Assembly: GCF_003581615.1 (NCBI RefSeq)
Contig: NZ_QXFH01000076.1
Location: 1 to 64,000 of the forward strand
Source of the DNA: Flagellimonas lutimaris
Lineage (GTDB): Bacteria; Bacteroidota; Bacteroidia; Flavobacteriales; Flavobacteriaceae
Length of the DNA stretch: 64,000 nucleotides
Reading direction: 5' to 3'
Shown here: piece after piece, positions 7,577-16,899 of the stretch
Layout of the letters: each line of letters starts with the position of its first letter
Position numbering within the stretch: position 1 is the first letter of the stretch
Translations under genes and position numbers: made by a program
Notes under the pieces: model-generated
Told to the model about the DNA's origin: nothing
Databases searched by the model: none
What the model saw: the letters and a program-made list of their open reading frames with translations, nothing else

Positions 7577-7721
7577 TCAAGGTTTGGTAAGTTCCGATAA
7601 CTGACCATCTTTCATATTCTAAAATTTATGTTAAATACGAACATGCTCTTAAAATTCAAGAGTAAATGCCTAGTACCCTTCCATAAATTTTAATGATCTT
7701 TAGGTTTTTTAACAGGCAGGA

Positions 7722-8285
7722 ATGGGCAAAAGGAAGAAGCAGGCCAAAGTATTACGTATATTTCGAAAAGTACACAGAACCACAGGGGCATTATTATTTA
7801 TATTTTTCTTTTTCATATCTGTATCCGGTCTCATCCTGGGCTGGAAAAAGAACTCTAACGGATATATTCTCCCAAAAACACAGCAAGGAACCACAGCAGA
7901 GTTAAAAGAGTGGCTTCCTATTGATAGTCTTCATTCGATTGCCTGTAACACCCTGCACAATAAAGTATCTCCTGAACTTTCCCTCGAGATTGACCGAATC
8001 GACCTAAGAAAAGAGAAAGGTTCCATGAAGTTTATTTTTGTAGATTCCTTTTATGAAGTCCAACTGGATGGTGCAACTGGTAATGTTCTTTCCATTGGCC
8101 AAAGAAAATCGGATTTTCTGGAAAATGTCCACGATGGTTCTATCGTCGATGATTATTTTGGAACGGATGGCTATATTAAACTAGTCTATACCACGGTAAT
8201 GGGTGTTTCCCTTTTGATTTTTACCATTACAGGATTTTGGCTTTGGTATGGTCCTAAGCGAATGAGAAAAGCTAGCAAGGCTTAA
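7722..8285 (+). CDS. PepSY-associated membrane protein
   Basis: This 187-aa protein has an N-terminal basic stretch (MGKRKKQAKVLRIFRKVHRTTG), a first membrane helix (about 20-40), a periplasmic PepSY-like domain (about 60-130, with FVDSFYEVQLDGATGNVLSIG) and a C-terminal helix (about 150-172, VYTTVMGVSLLIFTITGFWLWYGPKR). The helix starts FRKVHRTTGALLFIF and GFWLWYGPKR are hallmarks of PepSY-TM proteins, which associate with iron uptake and transmembrane reductases. It is a short single-domain form. No reductase gene is adjacent, so its partner is unknown. Confidence 0.82.
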   Translation: MGKRKKQAKVLRIFRKVHRTTGALLFIFFFFISVSGLILGWKKNSNGYILPKTQQGTTAELKEWLPIDSLHSIACNTLHNKVSPELSLEIDRIDLRKEKGSMKFIFVDSFYEVQLDGATGNVLSIGQRKSDFLENVHDGSIVDDYFGTDGYIKLVYTTVMGVSLLIFTITGFWLWYGPKRMRKASKA

Positions 8286-8306
8286 TTTTATTTTGGTGCG
8301 CTTTAT

Positions 8307-9704
8307 TTAACCCTTAATTTTTTTGGTCGGGATGGTTCCATATTTATCAATAAGATAGACCAAACTTGCCATAGTGGCCGCTCCCAGCTCCAATTCCCTT
8401 TTGTTCACATGCTCAAAAGTATCGTTTTCAGCATGGTGATGGTCAAAATAACGCTGTGTATCAGGTCGCAATCCGGCCAATACCATTCCATCTTCTTTCA
8501 ATGGACCAATATCGGCTCCACTTCCACCTTCATAAAACATATGAATCAAATAAGGCTCAAATAAATCACGCCATCCTTGAATCTGTTTTACATTTTCTGT
8601 ACTAGCATCAATAGAGAAACCGCGAGGGGTAAATCCTCCTGAATCACTTTCCAAAGCAAATACATGCTCTTCATTCTTATTTCTAGCGACCTCGGCATAC
8701 TTATTACCTCCTCTCATTCCGTTTTCTTCATTCATAAACAGAACCACTCGCAAAGTGCGTTTTGGCTTATATCCTGTTTCTTTAAGCAACCTTAAAACAT
8801 CCATGCTCTGCACACAACCAGCTCCATCATCATGGGAACCATCTCCCAAATCCCAAGAATCCAAATGACCTCCGACAACCATAATCTCGTTGGGATAGGT
8901 ACTTCCAGTTATTTCGCCAATCACGTTATAGGATTGAACATCTTCCAACTGTTTGCAGTTTTGTTTGAAGTAAAACTTGGCATCAGGATTTAATTTAAGG
9001 GTAGTACTCAGCAGTTCAGCTCCATTAGTACTGATGGCAGCGGCTGGTATCCGTTGGTTTACCGGTGTATCGCCATATCCCATGGAACCAGTATGGGGAT
9101 AATCATCCAAACGAAGGTTCATGGAACGTACAATAACACCCAAGGCGCCATATTTTGCCGCTTCGGCAGCACCTGAATAACGCTGGTCCACACAGCCTGA
9201 GTATGCTGAAAAAGTATTGATCAATGTTGGGTCCATGGGTCGGTTGTAAAAAACAATTTTACCTGCAATTTTATCCCTTCCCAATTTTTCAAGGTCTTCA
9301 ATCCCTTTAACTTCAATAACACTGGCCTTTAATCCACCATCCGGAGTTGCCACAGACCCCCCAAGAGCACAGATAGGCACATTGGTTGTTAGCCCGGGTT
9401 TGGTCTCAAAATAGGCAAATTCCGGGATACCCCTAACCCACTTTGGCACCATAACTGGCTGAAGCCAAACCTTGTCCAATCCCAATGAGTCCAGTTGTGC
9501 CTTAGTATACTCAACGGCTTGTTGAGCTTGCACGGATCCTGAGAGACGTCCCCCAATTTGATTAGATAGATAATTAAGCCAATCATAGGCTTTGCCATTA
9601 GTTAAGGCTTCATCATAAATCGCTTTAATCTGTTTTTCATCCTCGGTCTGAGCAAAAAAAGGGGTACTGACCAACAAAAAGGCCAAAAGTAGGAAGGTTC
9701 TCAT
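8307..9704 (-). CDS. M28 family zinc aminopeptidase (carboxypeptidase Q-like)
   Basis: This 465-aa secreted peptidase has a signal peptide (MRTFLLLAFLLVSTPFFAQ). After an inserted PA-like domain (about 120-240) comes the M28 core. Its zinc and catalytic residues are His in GGHLDSWD, Asp in SHDDGAG, Glu-Glu in FMNEENG, Asp in ALESDSGG and His in YFDHHHAENDTFEHV. It should remove single residues from peptides in the periplasm or outside the cell. Its ATG overlaps the ppk2 stop (ATGA at 9701-9704), so the two genes are translationally coupled even though their functions look unrelated. Confidence 0.92.
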   Translation of the reverse strand: MRTFLLLAFLLVSTPFFAQTEDEKQIKAIYDEALTNGKAYDWLNYLSNQIGGRLSGSVQAQQAVEYTKAQLDSLGLDKVWLQPVMVPKWVRGIPEFAYFETKPGLTTNVPICALGGSVATPDGGLKASVIEVKGIEDLEKLGRDKIAGKIVFYNRPMDPTLINTFSAYSGCVDQRYSGAAEAAKYGALGVIVRSMNLRLDDYPHTGSMGYGDTPVNQRIPAAAISTNGAELLSTTLKLNPDAKFYFKQNCKQLEDVQSYNVIGEITGSTYPNEIMVVGGHLDSWDLGDGSHDDGAGCVQSMDVLRLLKETGYKPKRTLRVVLFMNEENGMRGGNKYAEVARNKNEEHVFALESDSGGFTPRGFSIDASTENVKQIQGWRDLFEPYLIHMFYEGGSGADIGPLKEDGMVLAGLRPDTQRYFDHHHAENDTFEHVNKRELELGAATMASLVYLIDKYGTIPTKKIKG

Positions 9705-10585
9705 GTGGTTTCTTTTTCCAGTTCTTGTTTAAAGGTTTCTAAATTAGCTTTTATTTCGTCGTCCAACTCAGGTTCCTCGATATCTTTGTACTTTTTTAAC
9801 GCTTCCATCATTATGGATGCCACGATGACCCTTGCTGCATTTTTGTTGTCTGCTGGAATCACAAACCAGGGTGCGTGGTCTTTGGAGGTCTTTTTCAGAG
9901 CTTCTTCGTAACCGGCTTCGTATTTATGCCAAAGCTTTCTTTCCTCCAAGTCTCCTGGAGAAAACTTCCAATTCTTCTGCTTTAACCGAATTCTCCGAAG
10001 TAAACGCTGTCGCTGTTCTTCCTTGGAAAGATGTAAGAAAAACTTAAATATTATGGTGCCGTTCTCGGCAATGTGTTTTTCAAAATCATTGATTTGTTGG
10101 TATCGTTTTTCCCAAAACTCATCATCAATATCATATACACTTTCTACTTGAGGAATATTTTCTGCCAAAATATATTCAGGATGTACTTTGGTAACCAAAA
10201 CGTTTTCATAATGTGTTCTATTGAACACTGAAAACTTTCCTCTTTCGGGCAAAGCAATGTAATGACGCCAAAGGTAGTCGTGTTTTTTTTCCTTGGTCGA
10301 TGGTACCTTGAAACTATGCACCACCACTCCCCTAACATTAAAATCTTTAAAAACTTCCCGGATTAAACTATCCTTTCCTGCGGTATCAATTCCTTGTAAA
10401 CAAACCAATACTCCGTACTTTCCATGGGCATAGAGCGTATCTTGGAATTCCCCCAAGTCCTTCCGGATATTTTTAAGTTCCTTTTTCAGCTCTTTGTTAG
10501 ATACACCAAAGTCCTCATGGGTACTTAATTCGGAAAGCTGGACATTACCTGTTACCCTATATTCTTCTGTTTTGACTTTTTTCAT
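9701..10585 (-). CDS. ppk2: Polyphosphate kinase 2 family protein
   Basis: This 294-aa enzyme transfers phosphate between polyphosphate and nucleotides. It shows the PPK2 P-loop GIDTAGKDS (about 65-73), the lid-side HSFKVPSTKEKKHDYLWRHY, the VFNRTHYENVLVTKVHPEY stretch and FFLHLSKEEQRQRLLRR. The length and single PPK2 domain place it among the polyphosphate:AMP/ADP phosphotransferases. Which nucleotide it prefers cannot be told. It is the first gene of a two-gene unit with the M28 peptidase. Confidence 0.9.
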   Translation of the reverse strand: MKKVKTEEYRVTGNVQLSELSTHEDFGVSNKELKKELKNIRKDLGEFQDTLYAHGKYGVLVCLQGIDTAGKDSLIREVFKDFNVRGVVVHSFKVPSTKEKKHDYLWRHYIALPERGKFSVFNRTHYENVLVTKVHPEYILAENIPQVESVYDIDDEFWEKRYQQINDFEKHIAENGTIIFKFFLHLSKEEQRQRLLRRIRLKQKNWKFSPGDLEERKLWHKYEAGYEEALKKTSKDHAPWFVIPADNKNAARVIVASIMMEALKKYKDIEEPELDDEIKANLETFKQELEKETT

Positions 10586-10766
10586 GGGAATGAATATAAT
10601 TCTTTTTGATTACTACTTCAACTAGGATTTTAAAAGTGTATTTCATCGATACTTTGACCGCTTGTACCCAAAGATGGTTATTTAATCGATCTATTTGTCC
10701 GGCGAAACGGTGAAAATGTAACTTTATGGAAATCAGTGACGCAGCGTCCCAAATCTAAAAAGCGTT

Positions 10767-11477
10767 ATGAAAAGCAGACAGATTATCCTACTAATAGTCT
10801 TCGCTATTGGCTTGATTGGCCTATTGCTGATGACTTCGTTTACAACTCCAGCCAATGCTTGCCAATATGCAAGTTCAAATTTAGAATATATTAAGAGTAA
10901 AATTCAAGATGCTGTCCTGGCCGAGGATTTAAACATGTCCAAATATCATGCTTACAAGGCATTGAATGGTATTGAGAAGACTAGGGAGAATTTTTTGGAC
11001 TGTGGTTGCGAGGGTGCAATTGAAAGTTTGGAAAATACACTTTTACACTTAAAATCGGCCACGACATCCAGTGCTTTTAAAAAATCCAAAATAAATCTGC
11101 ATAAAGCATTGGAGACAACAATTATAGGCATTAATGTTCTTAAAGAATTTGAACAGCAAACATCCAGCGAATATGGGAGTAACGTTTTGGTTCTGAACAC
11201 AACAGATGTCGTGGACTTTAAGGATGGTATGTTATTGACCCATGGTTCCACCGTTAAAAAGCAGGTACACCAATGCTTATTGGGTTTTGAATCTTCATTG
11301 GAAAAAGTAGTTTCCGATGTAGACTGCAAAGATGCACGTCGGTTTATCACAAATATTTATGAAGAATCTCGTTTGATATTGTTGAATACCGAACTTTCAC
11401 AACATAAAAAGGAATATCACCAACGTGTAAAAACCCTTACCGAAGAAGCACTTCAGAATCTAAAGGATTGCAATTAG
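10767..11477 (+). CDS. Periplasmic helical hypothetical protein
   Basis: This 236-aa protein has an N-terminal hydrophobic signal or anchor (about 5-25, IILLIVFAIGLIGLLLMTSF). The mature region is mostly alpha-helical, with paired cysteines: Cys32, Cys78 and Cys80 (DCGCEG), Cys169, Cys186 and Cys235. Cys residues spaced this way in an exported protein suggest disulfides. No family recognised. It ends 1 bp before the convergent response-regulator gene. Confidence 0.75.
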   Translation: MKSRQIILLIVFAIGLIGLLLMTSFTTPANACQYASSNLEYIKSKIQDAVLAEDLNMSKYHAYKALNGIEKTRENFLDCGCEGAIESLENTLLHLKSATTSSAFKKSKINLHKALETTIIGINVLKEFEQQTSSEYGSNVLVLNTTDVVDFKDGMLLTHGSTVKKQVHQCLLGFESSLEKVVSDVDCKDARRFITNIYEESRLILLNTELSQHKKEYHQRVKTLTEEALQNLKDCN

Positions 11478-11478
11478 C

Positions 11479-12642
11479 CTACTTAACGGCAAATAGCTTC
11501 ACATCCTCTTCAGATACTTCCTTGCCACCCAATATGATCAAACGCTCCACCACGTTTCGGAGCTCACGAACATTTCCTGTCCAATCGTAGCTTTTGAGCA
11601 ATTCAATAGCTTTTTTGGAAAAACTTTTTTGTCCGGTTCCTTGTTCCGATGCGATTTTTTTTGAGAAATGTTCTATCAGTAAAGGAATATCATCACGTCT
11701 ATCATTGAGCGCAGGAACCTTTATTAAAATTACAGCTAAACGATGGTAAAGGTCTTCCCGGAATTTACCTTCTTCTATTTCCTTTTTTAAATCCTTGTTG
11801 GTCGCGGCAAGCACTCGAACATCCACCTTTATATCCTTATCGGAGCCGACCCGGCTAATTTTGTTCTCCTGAAGGGCACGCAAAACTTTGGCTTGGGCGG
11901 ACAAGCTCATATCCCCTATCTCGTCCAAAAATATGGTTCCTTTATTGGCAGCCTCAAACTTACCTGCTCTATCTTTTACGGCCGATGTAAACGCACCTTT
12001 TACGTGTCCAAACAATTCACTTTCTATTAACTCTGATGGAATCGCGGCGCAATTTACCTCAACAAACGGAGATGATGAACGTGGGCTTTTTTGATGCACC
12101 CAGTGGGCCACAAGCTCTTTACCTGTACCATTGGAACCGGTTATTAACACTCTGGCATCTGTAGGTGCCACTTTTTCGATCATATCTTTTATGGCTCCGA
12201 TTTCCTTGCTTTCCCCAATCATTTCATAATTCTTGGAGATTTTTTTCTTGAGTACTTTGTTCTCAACGGCTAGCTCCTTTCGGTCCAAAGCATTACGAAC
12301 GGTGGTGAGCAATCGATTTAAATCCGGTGGCTTGGAAATATAATCATATGCCCCTAACCTCATAGTATTGACAGCAGTGTCCAAATCACCATGGCCGGAA
12401 ATCATAATAAAGGGGATTTCTGGTTTTATTTTTTTGGCAGCCTCCAAAACTTCGACACCATCCATTTTAGGCATTTTGATATCACAGAGTACAAGGTCAA
12501 AATCTTCTTTTTTAATTTGATCGATTCCTGCACGTCCATCCTCGGCCTCAGCAACATTATAGCTATCGTTCTCTTCAGCCAATATTTTCACCAATACTCT
12601 TCTAATTGCCGATTCATCCTCTATTACCAAAATTTTAGACAT
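11479..12642 (-). CDS. Sigma-54-type response regulator lacking a DNA-binding domain
   Basis: This 387-aa NtrC-class protein has a receiver domain (1-120; Asp54 in VLCDIKMP as phosphoacceptor, Lys104) and an AAA+ domain (about 140-370). The latter has Walker A GSNGTGKE (169-176), the sigma-54 contact loop GAFTSA (216-221, GAFTGA in the consensus) and Walker B FLDEIGD (238-244). It ends shortly after NVRELRNVVERLIIL, with no Fis-type helix-turn-helix, whereas typical NtrC proteins continue for about 70-80 residues. It may act on sigma-54 holoenzyme without binding a specific enhancer. It is the last gene of a five-gene minus-strand unit; no histidine kinase is nearby. Confidence 0.9.
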   Translation of the reverse strand: MSKILVIEDESAIRRVLVKILAEENDSYNVAEAEDGRAGIDQIKKEDFDLVLCDIKMPKMDGVEVLEAAKKIKPEIPFIMISGHGDLDTAVNTMRLGAYDYISKPPDLNRLLTTVRNALDRKELAVENKVLKKKISKNYEMIGESKEIGAIKDMIEKVAPTDARVLITGSNGTGKELVAHWVHQKSPRSSSPFVEVNCAAIPSELIESELFGHVKGAFTSAVKDRAGKFEAANKGTIFLDEIGDMSLSAQAKVLRALQENKISRVGSDKDIKVDVRVLAATNKDLKKEIEEGKFREDLYHRLAVILIKVPALNDRRDDIPLLIEHFSKKIASEQGTGQKSFSKKAIELLKSYDWTGNVRELRNVVERLIILGGKEVSEEDVKLFAVK

Positions 12643-12652
12643 ATGCTACTTT

Positions 12653-13549
12653 TTAAAAAATTCCAATTTTGAAACCTGTTCTAATATAAAGATTTGACTC
12701 ATCATTCAACAAATAAACCTTCCCCTGTTCATCATTTCTTAATATTCCCTCTTGGACTACGGTTCTACCCACCATCGCAAAAAGCGACATCCGTTTAGAG
12801 ATATTGTATTGATATACCAAAGTACCCAATAAGGATGTCAATGATATCTTTGAAGCCACTTGACCATCTTCCAATAGAATATCGTTTTGAAGATTTATAA
12901 AGTATCCATCCAATAATAGTGCCATTTCCAAGGAATGCTTTTCGGTAATGTAATACCTCAAACTAGATTTTGGTATCCCAAATGTAAATGACCAATTAGG
13001 ATGAAACTTTCTGTAATAATTTACCAAAGGTAACGGCACTGGTAATCCAGTTGTACTATTATAGGTTAATCCCAACACAATCCGATACGGTTTGTCCGCA
13101 TCGGGACGCTCTTTCCATAGGGTGGCAGTGGCATTCATGAAAAAGTCATCGGTAACCGAGCCACTTACAAAGTTAGATGCCATTCGTGGAGTAAGGATGG
13201 TCACCAAGTTCCAATTTTCGTTCCATTTGGTAATAAGCCCTACGTTTAAATCGATTATATGAAACCGAATCAGTTCGCTTTTATCAAACGGTAAATTTGC
13301 AGAATACCCCATATCAAACCGGTTATATTCCACTCCGGTAATGAGATAGTCCTGCTTTTCATTAAGTTTTATAGGCAGATTCAAAAGCGTCTTATACCGC
13401 TGCGTTTTTATACCAGTATCGTTTTCAGGGATATTGAGATATTCCACTCTAAAAATATCGGTGCTCTGAGCCCATAGATTAGGGCTGCAAAGTATTACAA
13501 CGAAAGTGAACCACTTCCAGATTGCAATATGGTGAACTGAAGTTTTTAT
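12653..13549 (-). CDS. DUF6268-type outer-membrane beta-barrel, probable ATA start
   Basis: The conserved part (about 264 aa from a GTG at 13447) matches DUF6268 barrels: alternating strands such as NWNLVTILTPRMASNFV and HPNWSFTFGIPKSSLRYYI. The frame continues upstream from that GTG without a stop and encodes a complete signal peptide, KTSVHHIAIWKWF...WAQS. This frame has no ATG, GTG or TTG there. The only codon in the right place is ATA at 13549-13547, giving M-K-T-S... and 298 aa. The upstream in-frame stop is mscS's own TAG (13558-13556). I chose the ATA start because the signal peptide is otherwise unexplained. A base error (ATG read as ATA) is the main alternative. Confidence 0.7.
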   Translation of the reverse strand: MKTSVHHIAIWKWFTFVVILCSPNLWAQSTDIFRVEYLNIPENDTGIKTQRYKTLLNLPIKLNEKQDYLITGVEYNRFDMGYSANLPFDKSELIRFHIIDLNVGLITKWNENWNLVTILTPRMASNFVSGSVTDDFFMNATATLWKERPDADKPYRIVLGLTYNSTTGLPVPLPLVNYYRKFHPNWSFTFGIPKSSLRYYITEKHSLEMALLLDGYFINLQNDILLEDGQVASKISLTSLLGTLVYQYNISKRMSLFAMVGRTVVQEGILRNDEQGKVYLLNDESNLYIRTGFKIGIF

Positions 13550-13555
13550 ATCTTT

Positions 13556-14443
13556 CTATTGTTTTGGCTGAATAATATGTATATCGCGTTGTGGGAACGG
13601 TATACTAACGTTGTTCTCCTTAAACTGGGCATTGATCTTATAACGCATTTCACTTTTTATCCTAGGATCCCTAAAAGTGTCGTTGGTGAAAAAATAAATG
13701 GAAAAAATCAAGGCAGAGTCCCCAAAATCTTCAAACAGCACAAATGGTTTTGGATTCTTGAGCACTTGTCGCTGATGGGCCGCTACATCTTGTAAAATCT
13801 TGGTCACCAAGTCAACATCACTACCATATGCAACGCCAACACTTACCTTTTCCCGAGTTGTCCTATGGTTTTGGGTGTAATTATAAACAATGTCACTTAT
13901 AAACTTATGATTGGGAAGGATAAGAACTTTATCATCGCGGGTTATGGCCCGAGTGGTACGAAGCTTAATTTCGAAAACCTTACCTACTTTACCATCAACC
14001 TCTACTACATCGCCAACCTGGAGTGATTTGTCAACAATAATAAAAATTCCCCCAAGAACATCCTTGAACAACTCCTGCAATGCCAAACCTAAACCAACAA
14101 AAAGGGCTGCGGAAGCGGTAATAACCAATGTAATGTCCACCCCTGCCGCACTTAAGGTAACCAGTAAAGCAACCAGGTATATAACGTAATTCGTAAACTT
14201 AAACACACTGGAAAACTTCTGTTTGTCCTCCTGTTGCATTTTTCGAGTAAGAAGGTGCCTCAACCATTTAAGCACAAACTTTGTAGCTATAAGGGTAAAA
14301 GTTAAAAGCAACAATAACCCGATGGTAAGATGAATTGATTTTTCACCTTGGCCAATATGGAACCCAAGATCTAAAAAATCCTTTATGGACCCCCAAACAT
14401 CTTCTTTTATAATTTCCTTTATATCCTCTGCCTCTTCTTGCAT
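13556..14443 (-). CDS. MscS family mechanosensitive channel
   Basis: This 295-aa inner-membrane channel opens under membrane tension and releases solutes on osmotic downshock. It has three membrane helices (about 38-60, 85-105 and 112-140). The pore-lining third helix, ASAALFVGLGLALQELFKDVLGGIFI, precedes the beta domain (VGDVVEVDGKVGKVFEIKLRTTRAIT) and the cytosolic cage (about 190-290). Length is typical of the small MscS class. It lies 6 bp downstream of the ABC permease and is followed in the same reading frame, right after its TAG, by the DUF6268 gene. Confidence 0.93.
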   Translation of the reverse strand: MQEEAEDIKEIIKEDVWGSIKDFLDLGFHIGQGEKSIHLTIGLLLLLTFTLIATKFVLKWLRHLLTRKMQQEDKQKFSSVFKFTNYVIYLVALLVTLSAAGVDITLVITASAALFVGLGLALQELFKDVLGGIFIIVDKSLQVGDVVEVDGKVGKVFEIKLRTTRAITRDDKVLILPNHKFISDIVYNYTQNHRTTREKVSVGVAYGSDVDLVTKILQDVAAHQRQVLKNPKPFVLFEDFGDSALIFSIYFFTNDTFRDPRIKSEMRYKINAQFKENNVSIPFPQRDIHIIQPKQ

Positions 14444-14449
14444 ACTATT

Positions 14450-15790
14450 CTAATATCGCAACCATTTTATCAATTCTTTGTAGGTAGGCTTTTTACCGTA
14501 CATTAAGATACCTGTCCTATAAATTTTGGCCGCCAATGATACAATACCAAAAAAGGTGATGATCAAAAAGAAAACAGACGACAAAAATTGCCATAAAGGT
14601 ACTCCACCTTCACCAATTCCTCCTGGCAATCGCATCAACATAACAATCGGCGATGTCAATGGAAATAGTGAGAACCCAACTGCAATGGGACCATGCGGAT
14701 TACTAAATACGGAAAAGAATCCCACATATATAGCCAACATTAAAGGTAAGATAATAGGGAAAATAAATTGCTGTGTATCGGTCTCATTATCAACTGCAGC
14801 TCCAATTGCTGCGTAAATAGAACTATAAATAAGATATCCGAGAATAAAATAAATGAAGAAAGAAACAATAAGCAAAACCCAAGGTATATCATAAATCTCT
14901 TTTGCATACATCATCATTTCACTGTCCATAGTTCCCAATTGGGACATCCCTCCCATTGGGCCCGGGGGCATAGCAGAATCGGTAGAAAGTGTGGTCAGGT
15001 CTATTCCAAAAATCAAAACTGCCAAAAACATTAGTGCAGATGCAGAAACGATCCAAATGGAAAATTGCGTGATTCCCGCCAAGGAGTTGCCAATAATTTT
15101 TCCGAGCATCAATTGAAATGGTTTCACCGACGATATGATCACCTCTATAATTCTACTGGTTTTTTCCTCGATAACACTACGCATTACAAAGCCACCATAA
15201 ATTATAATGAACATCATAATAGCATATCCAAACCCTCCACCAATGATAGCTTTAATTTCGTTGACACCTTTCATACTTTTTTCTCCTTTAAAAGTTGAAA
15301 GATTGATTTCAAAAGGTTTTTCAATATTGGAAAATTGTTGCGGAGACACCCCTAACTTCTGCAAACGATCCTGTCGTAATTTTTTTTGGAATAAACTCTC
15401 AAGTTTTTGGGTCACCGAGGTGTTTGGGTTGTCCTTTGTAAAAAGGTAAGTAGCATTCGCCACCTCTTCCACCGTTGTTCCATTTGGGATGTAGAGCAAT
15501 CCATAATACTCTAAAGAATCGGTTGAATCTTTAGCTTGCTCTAGAGTTAAATCGTCAAGGTGTACATAGGATATATTCTTGGACGGATTGAACTCTGTTT
15601 GAAAGAAGGCACTTTCATTTAAAACCGAAACAACCCTTGTCTCATCATCATTCACCTTGGCCAAATAGGCAATAAGTACAATCATGCCCACAATCAAAAG
15701 TGGACTTAAAATAGTCATAACAATAAAGGAGCGGTTGCGCACCTTGGCCAAATATTCCCGTTTTATGATCAACCCAAGTTTACTCGCCAT
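14450..15790 (-). CDS. ABC-2 type permease, NatB-like
   Basis: This 446-aa permease has one N-terminal helix (about 20-44), a large extracytoplasmic domain (about 50-180) and five or more C-terminal helices (about 185-430). It contains FVMRSVIEEKTSRIIEVIISSVKPFQLMLGKIIG, the signature stretch of NatB/YhaP-type exporters. Relatives extrude sodium or unknown substrates. It overlaps the ATPase gene by 11 bp, which supports a two-component exporter. Substrate cannot be read from sequence. Confidence 0.9.
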   Translation of the reverse strand: MASKLGLIIKREYLAKVRNRSFIVMTILSPLLIVGMIVLIAYLAKVNDDETRVVSVLNESAFFQTEFNPSKNISYVHLDDLTLEQAKDSTDSLEYYGLLYIPNGTTVEEVANATYLFTKDNPNTSVTQKLESLFQKKLRQDRLQKLGVSPQQFSNIEKPFEINLSTFKGEKSMKGVNEIKAIIGGGFGYAIMMFIIIYGGFVMRSVIEEKTSRIIEVIISSVKPFQLMLGKIIGNSLAGITQFSIWIVSASALMFLAVLIFGIDLTTLSTDSAMPPGPMGGMSQLGTMDSEMMMYAKEIYDIPWVLLIVSFFIYFILGYLIYSSIYAAIGAAVDNETDTQQFIFPIILPLMLAIYVGFFSVFSNPHGPIAVGFSLFPLTSPIVMLMRLPGGIGEGGVPLWQFLSSVFFLIITFFGIVSLAAKIYRTGILMYGKKPTYKELIKWLRY

Positions 15791-16718
15791 TGTCCTTGCT
15801 ATTTACGGTTTGTATAAAAATATCATTGGCCGAAGGTATGGTTTCCTCGAACCTGTTGATGTTTGCCATTTTAGAAAGTTCTTCTAAAATATCACCCGTG
15901 TGCGATGTTGGCAACTGTACTTTAAAATGTAGTTGATGTTCCATCTCATCCATTTCCGAAGAAAGAATATTGAACTTTTGCTTTAAGGATTGTATTAAGC
16001 CCTGAGCATCTTCCTCTACTTGAAGCCCGACATTAAAAATATTGTTCTTATATGCTTTTTTGATTTCTGATAATTTACCATCCAGTATTTTTTCCGACTT
16101 ATGGATCAAGGCTATATACTCACAAAGTTCTTCAACAGACTCCATACGGTGGGTGGAAAAAATAATAGATGTCCCATTTTCCTTCAACTGAAGAATCTCG
16201 TCCTTGATGATGTTGGCATTTATAGGATCAAAACCACTGAATGGCTCATCAAAAATCAGCAATCTTGGTTCGTGCAGCACGGTAACGATAAATTGAATCT
16301 TCTGTGCCATTCCTTTAGAGAGCTCTTGGATTTTCTTATCCCACCAATCACCAATATCAAGGCGATCAAACCAGTATTTGAGTCGTGTTTTGGCTTCGGT
16401 TTTGGACAATCCCTTCAATTGTGCCAAATACAATGCTTGCTCACCCACCTTCATACTTTTGTACAGCCCCCTTTCCTCCGGTAAATATCCTATTGAGGCA
16501 ATATGCTTCGGAGCCAAAGGCTCTCCATTGAGGAAAATTTCGCCAGAGTCTTGGTGGGTAATTTGGTTGATGATTCTGATAAATGAGGTTTTACCTGCTC
16601 CATTGGGACCCAAAAGTCCGTATATGCAATTCTTTGGAATTTGAAGTGATATGTTGCTCAGTGCTGTGAAGTCCCCATAAGTTTTGGTCACATTTTTGGC
16701 AACAAGGATATGATCCAT
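15780..16718 (-). CDS. ABC transporter ATP-binding protein, NatA-like
   Basis: This 312-aa ATPase has Walker A GPNGAGKTS (37-45), the signature LSKGMAQK (about 143) and Walker B LLIFDEPFSGFDP (about 165) with the D-loop, then the H-loop STHRMESVEE. A C-terminal extension of about 80 residues is typical of the NatA/DRA group. It powers the permease encoded next to it. It is the first gene of the run ATPase, permease, mscS, DUF6268 and response regulator, all spaced by 10 bp or less. Confidence 0.92.
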   Translation of the reverse strand: MDHILVAKNVTKTYGDFTALSNISLQIPKNCIYGLLGPNGAGKTSFIRIINQITHQDSGEIFLNGEPLAPKHIASIGYLPEERGLYKSMKVGEQALYLAQLKGLSKTEAKTRLKYWFDRLDIGDWWDKKIQELSKGMAQKIQFIVTVLHEPRLLIFDEPFSGFDPINANIIKDEILQLKENGTSIIFSTHRMESVEELCEYIALIHKSEKILDGKLSEIKKAYKNNIFNVGLQVEEDAQGLIQSLKQKFNILSSEMDEMEHQLHFKVQLPTSHTGDILEELSKMANINRFEETIPSANDIFIQTVNSKDNGE

Positions 16719-16767
16719 GTAAATTATTTTTTCAAAGATATGTATTTGCAGAATACCTGCATTTCCT

Positions 16768-16807
16768 ATAAAAACAAAAACCCACCCTTAAAAAAATCAA
16801 GGATGGG
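16768..16807 (-). terminator. Rho-independent terminator after dnaJ
   Basis: Read on the minus strand, CCCATCCTT (16807-16799) pairs with AAGGGTGGG (16789-16781) across an AT-rich loop and is followed by TTTTTGTTTT. It lies about 90 bp after the dnaJ stop and separates the grpE-dnaJ unit from the ABC exporter unit. Confidence 0.75.
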
Positions 16808-16899
16808 AAAAAAATTGCTATGAAAAAGAAAATTAGATATCGGTCACCCAACATCAGTTTCAAATATACGTTTTTTATTTAAACAGAAGGTTTTAATTC

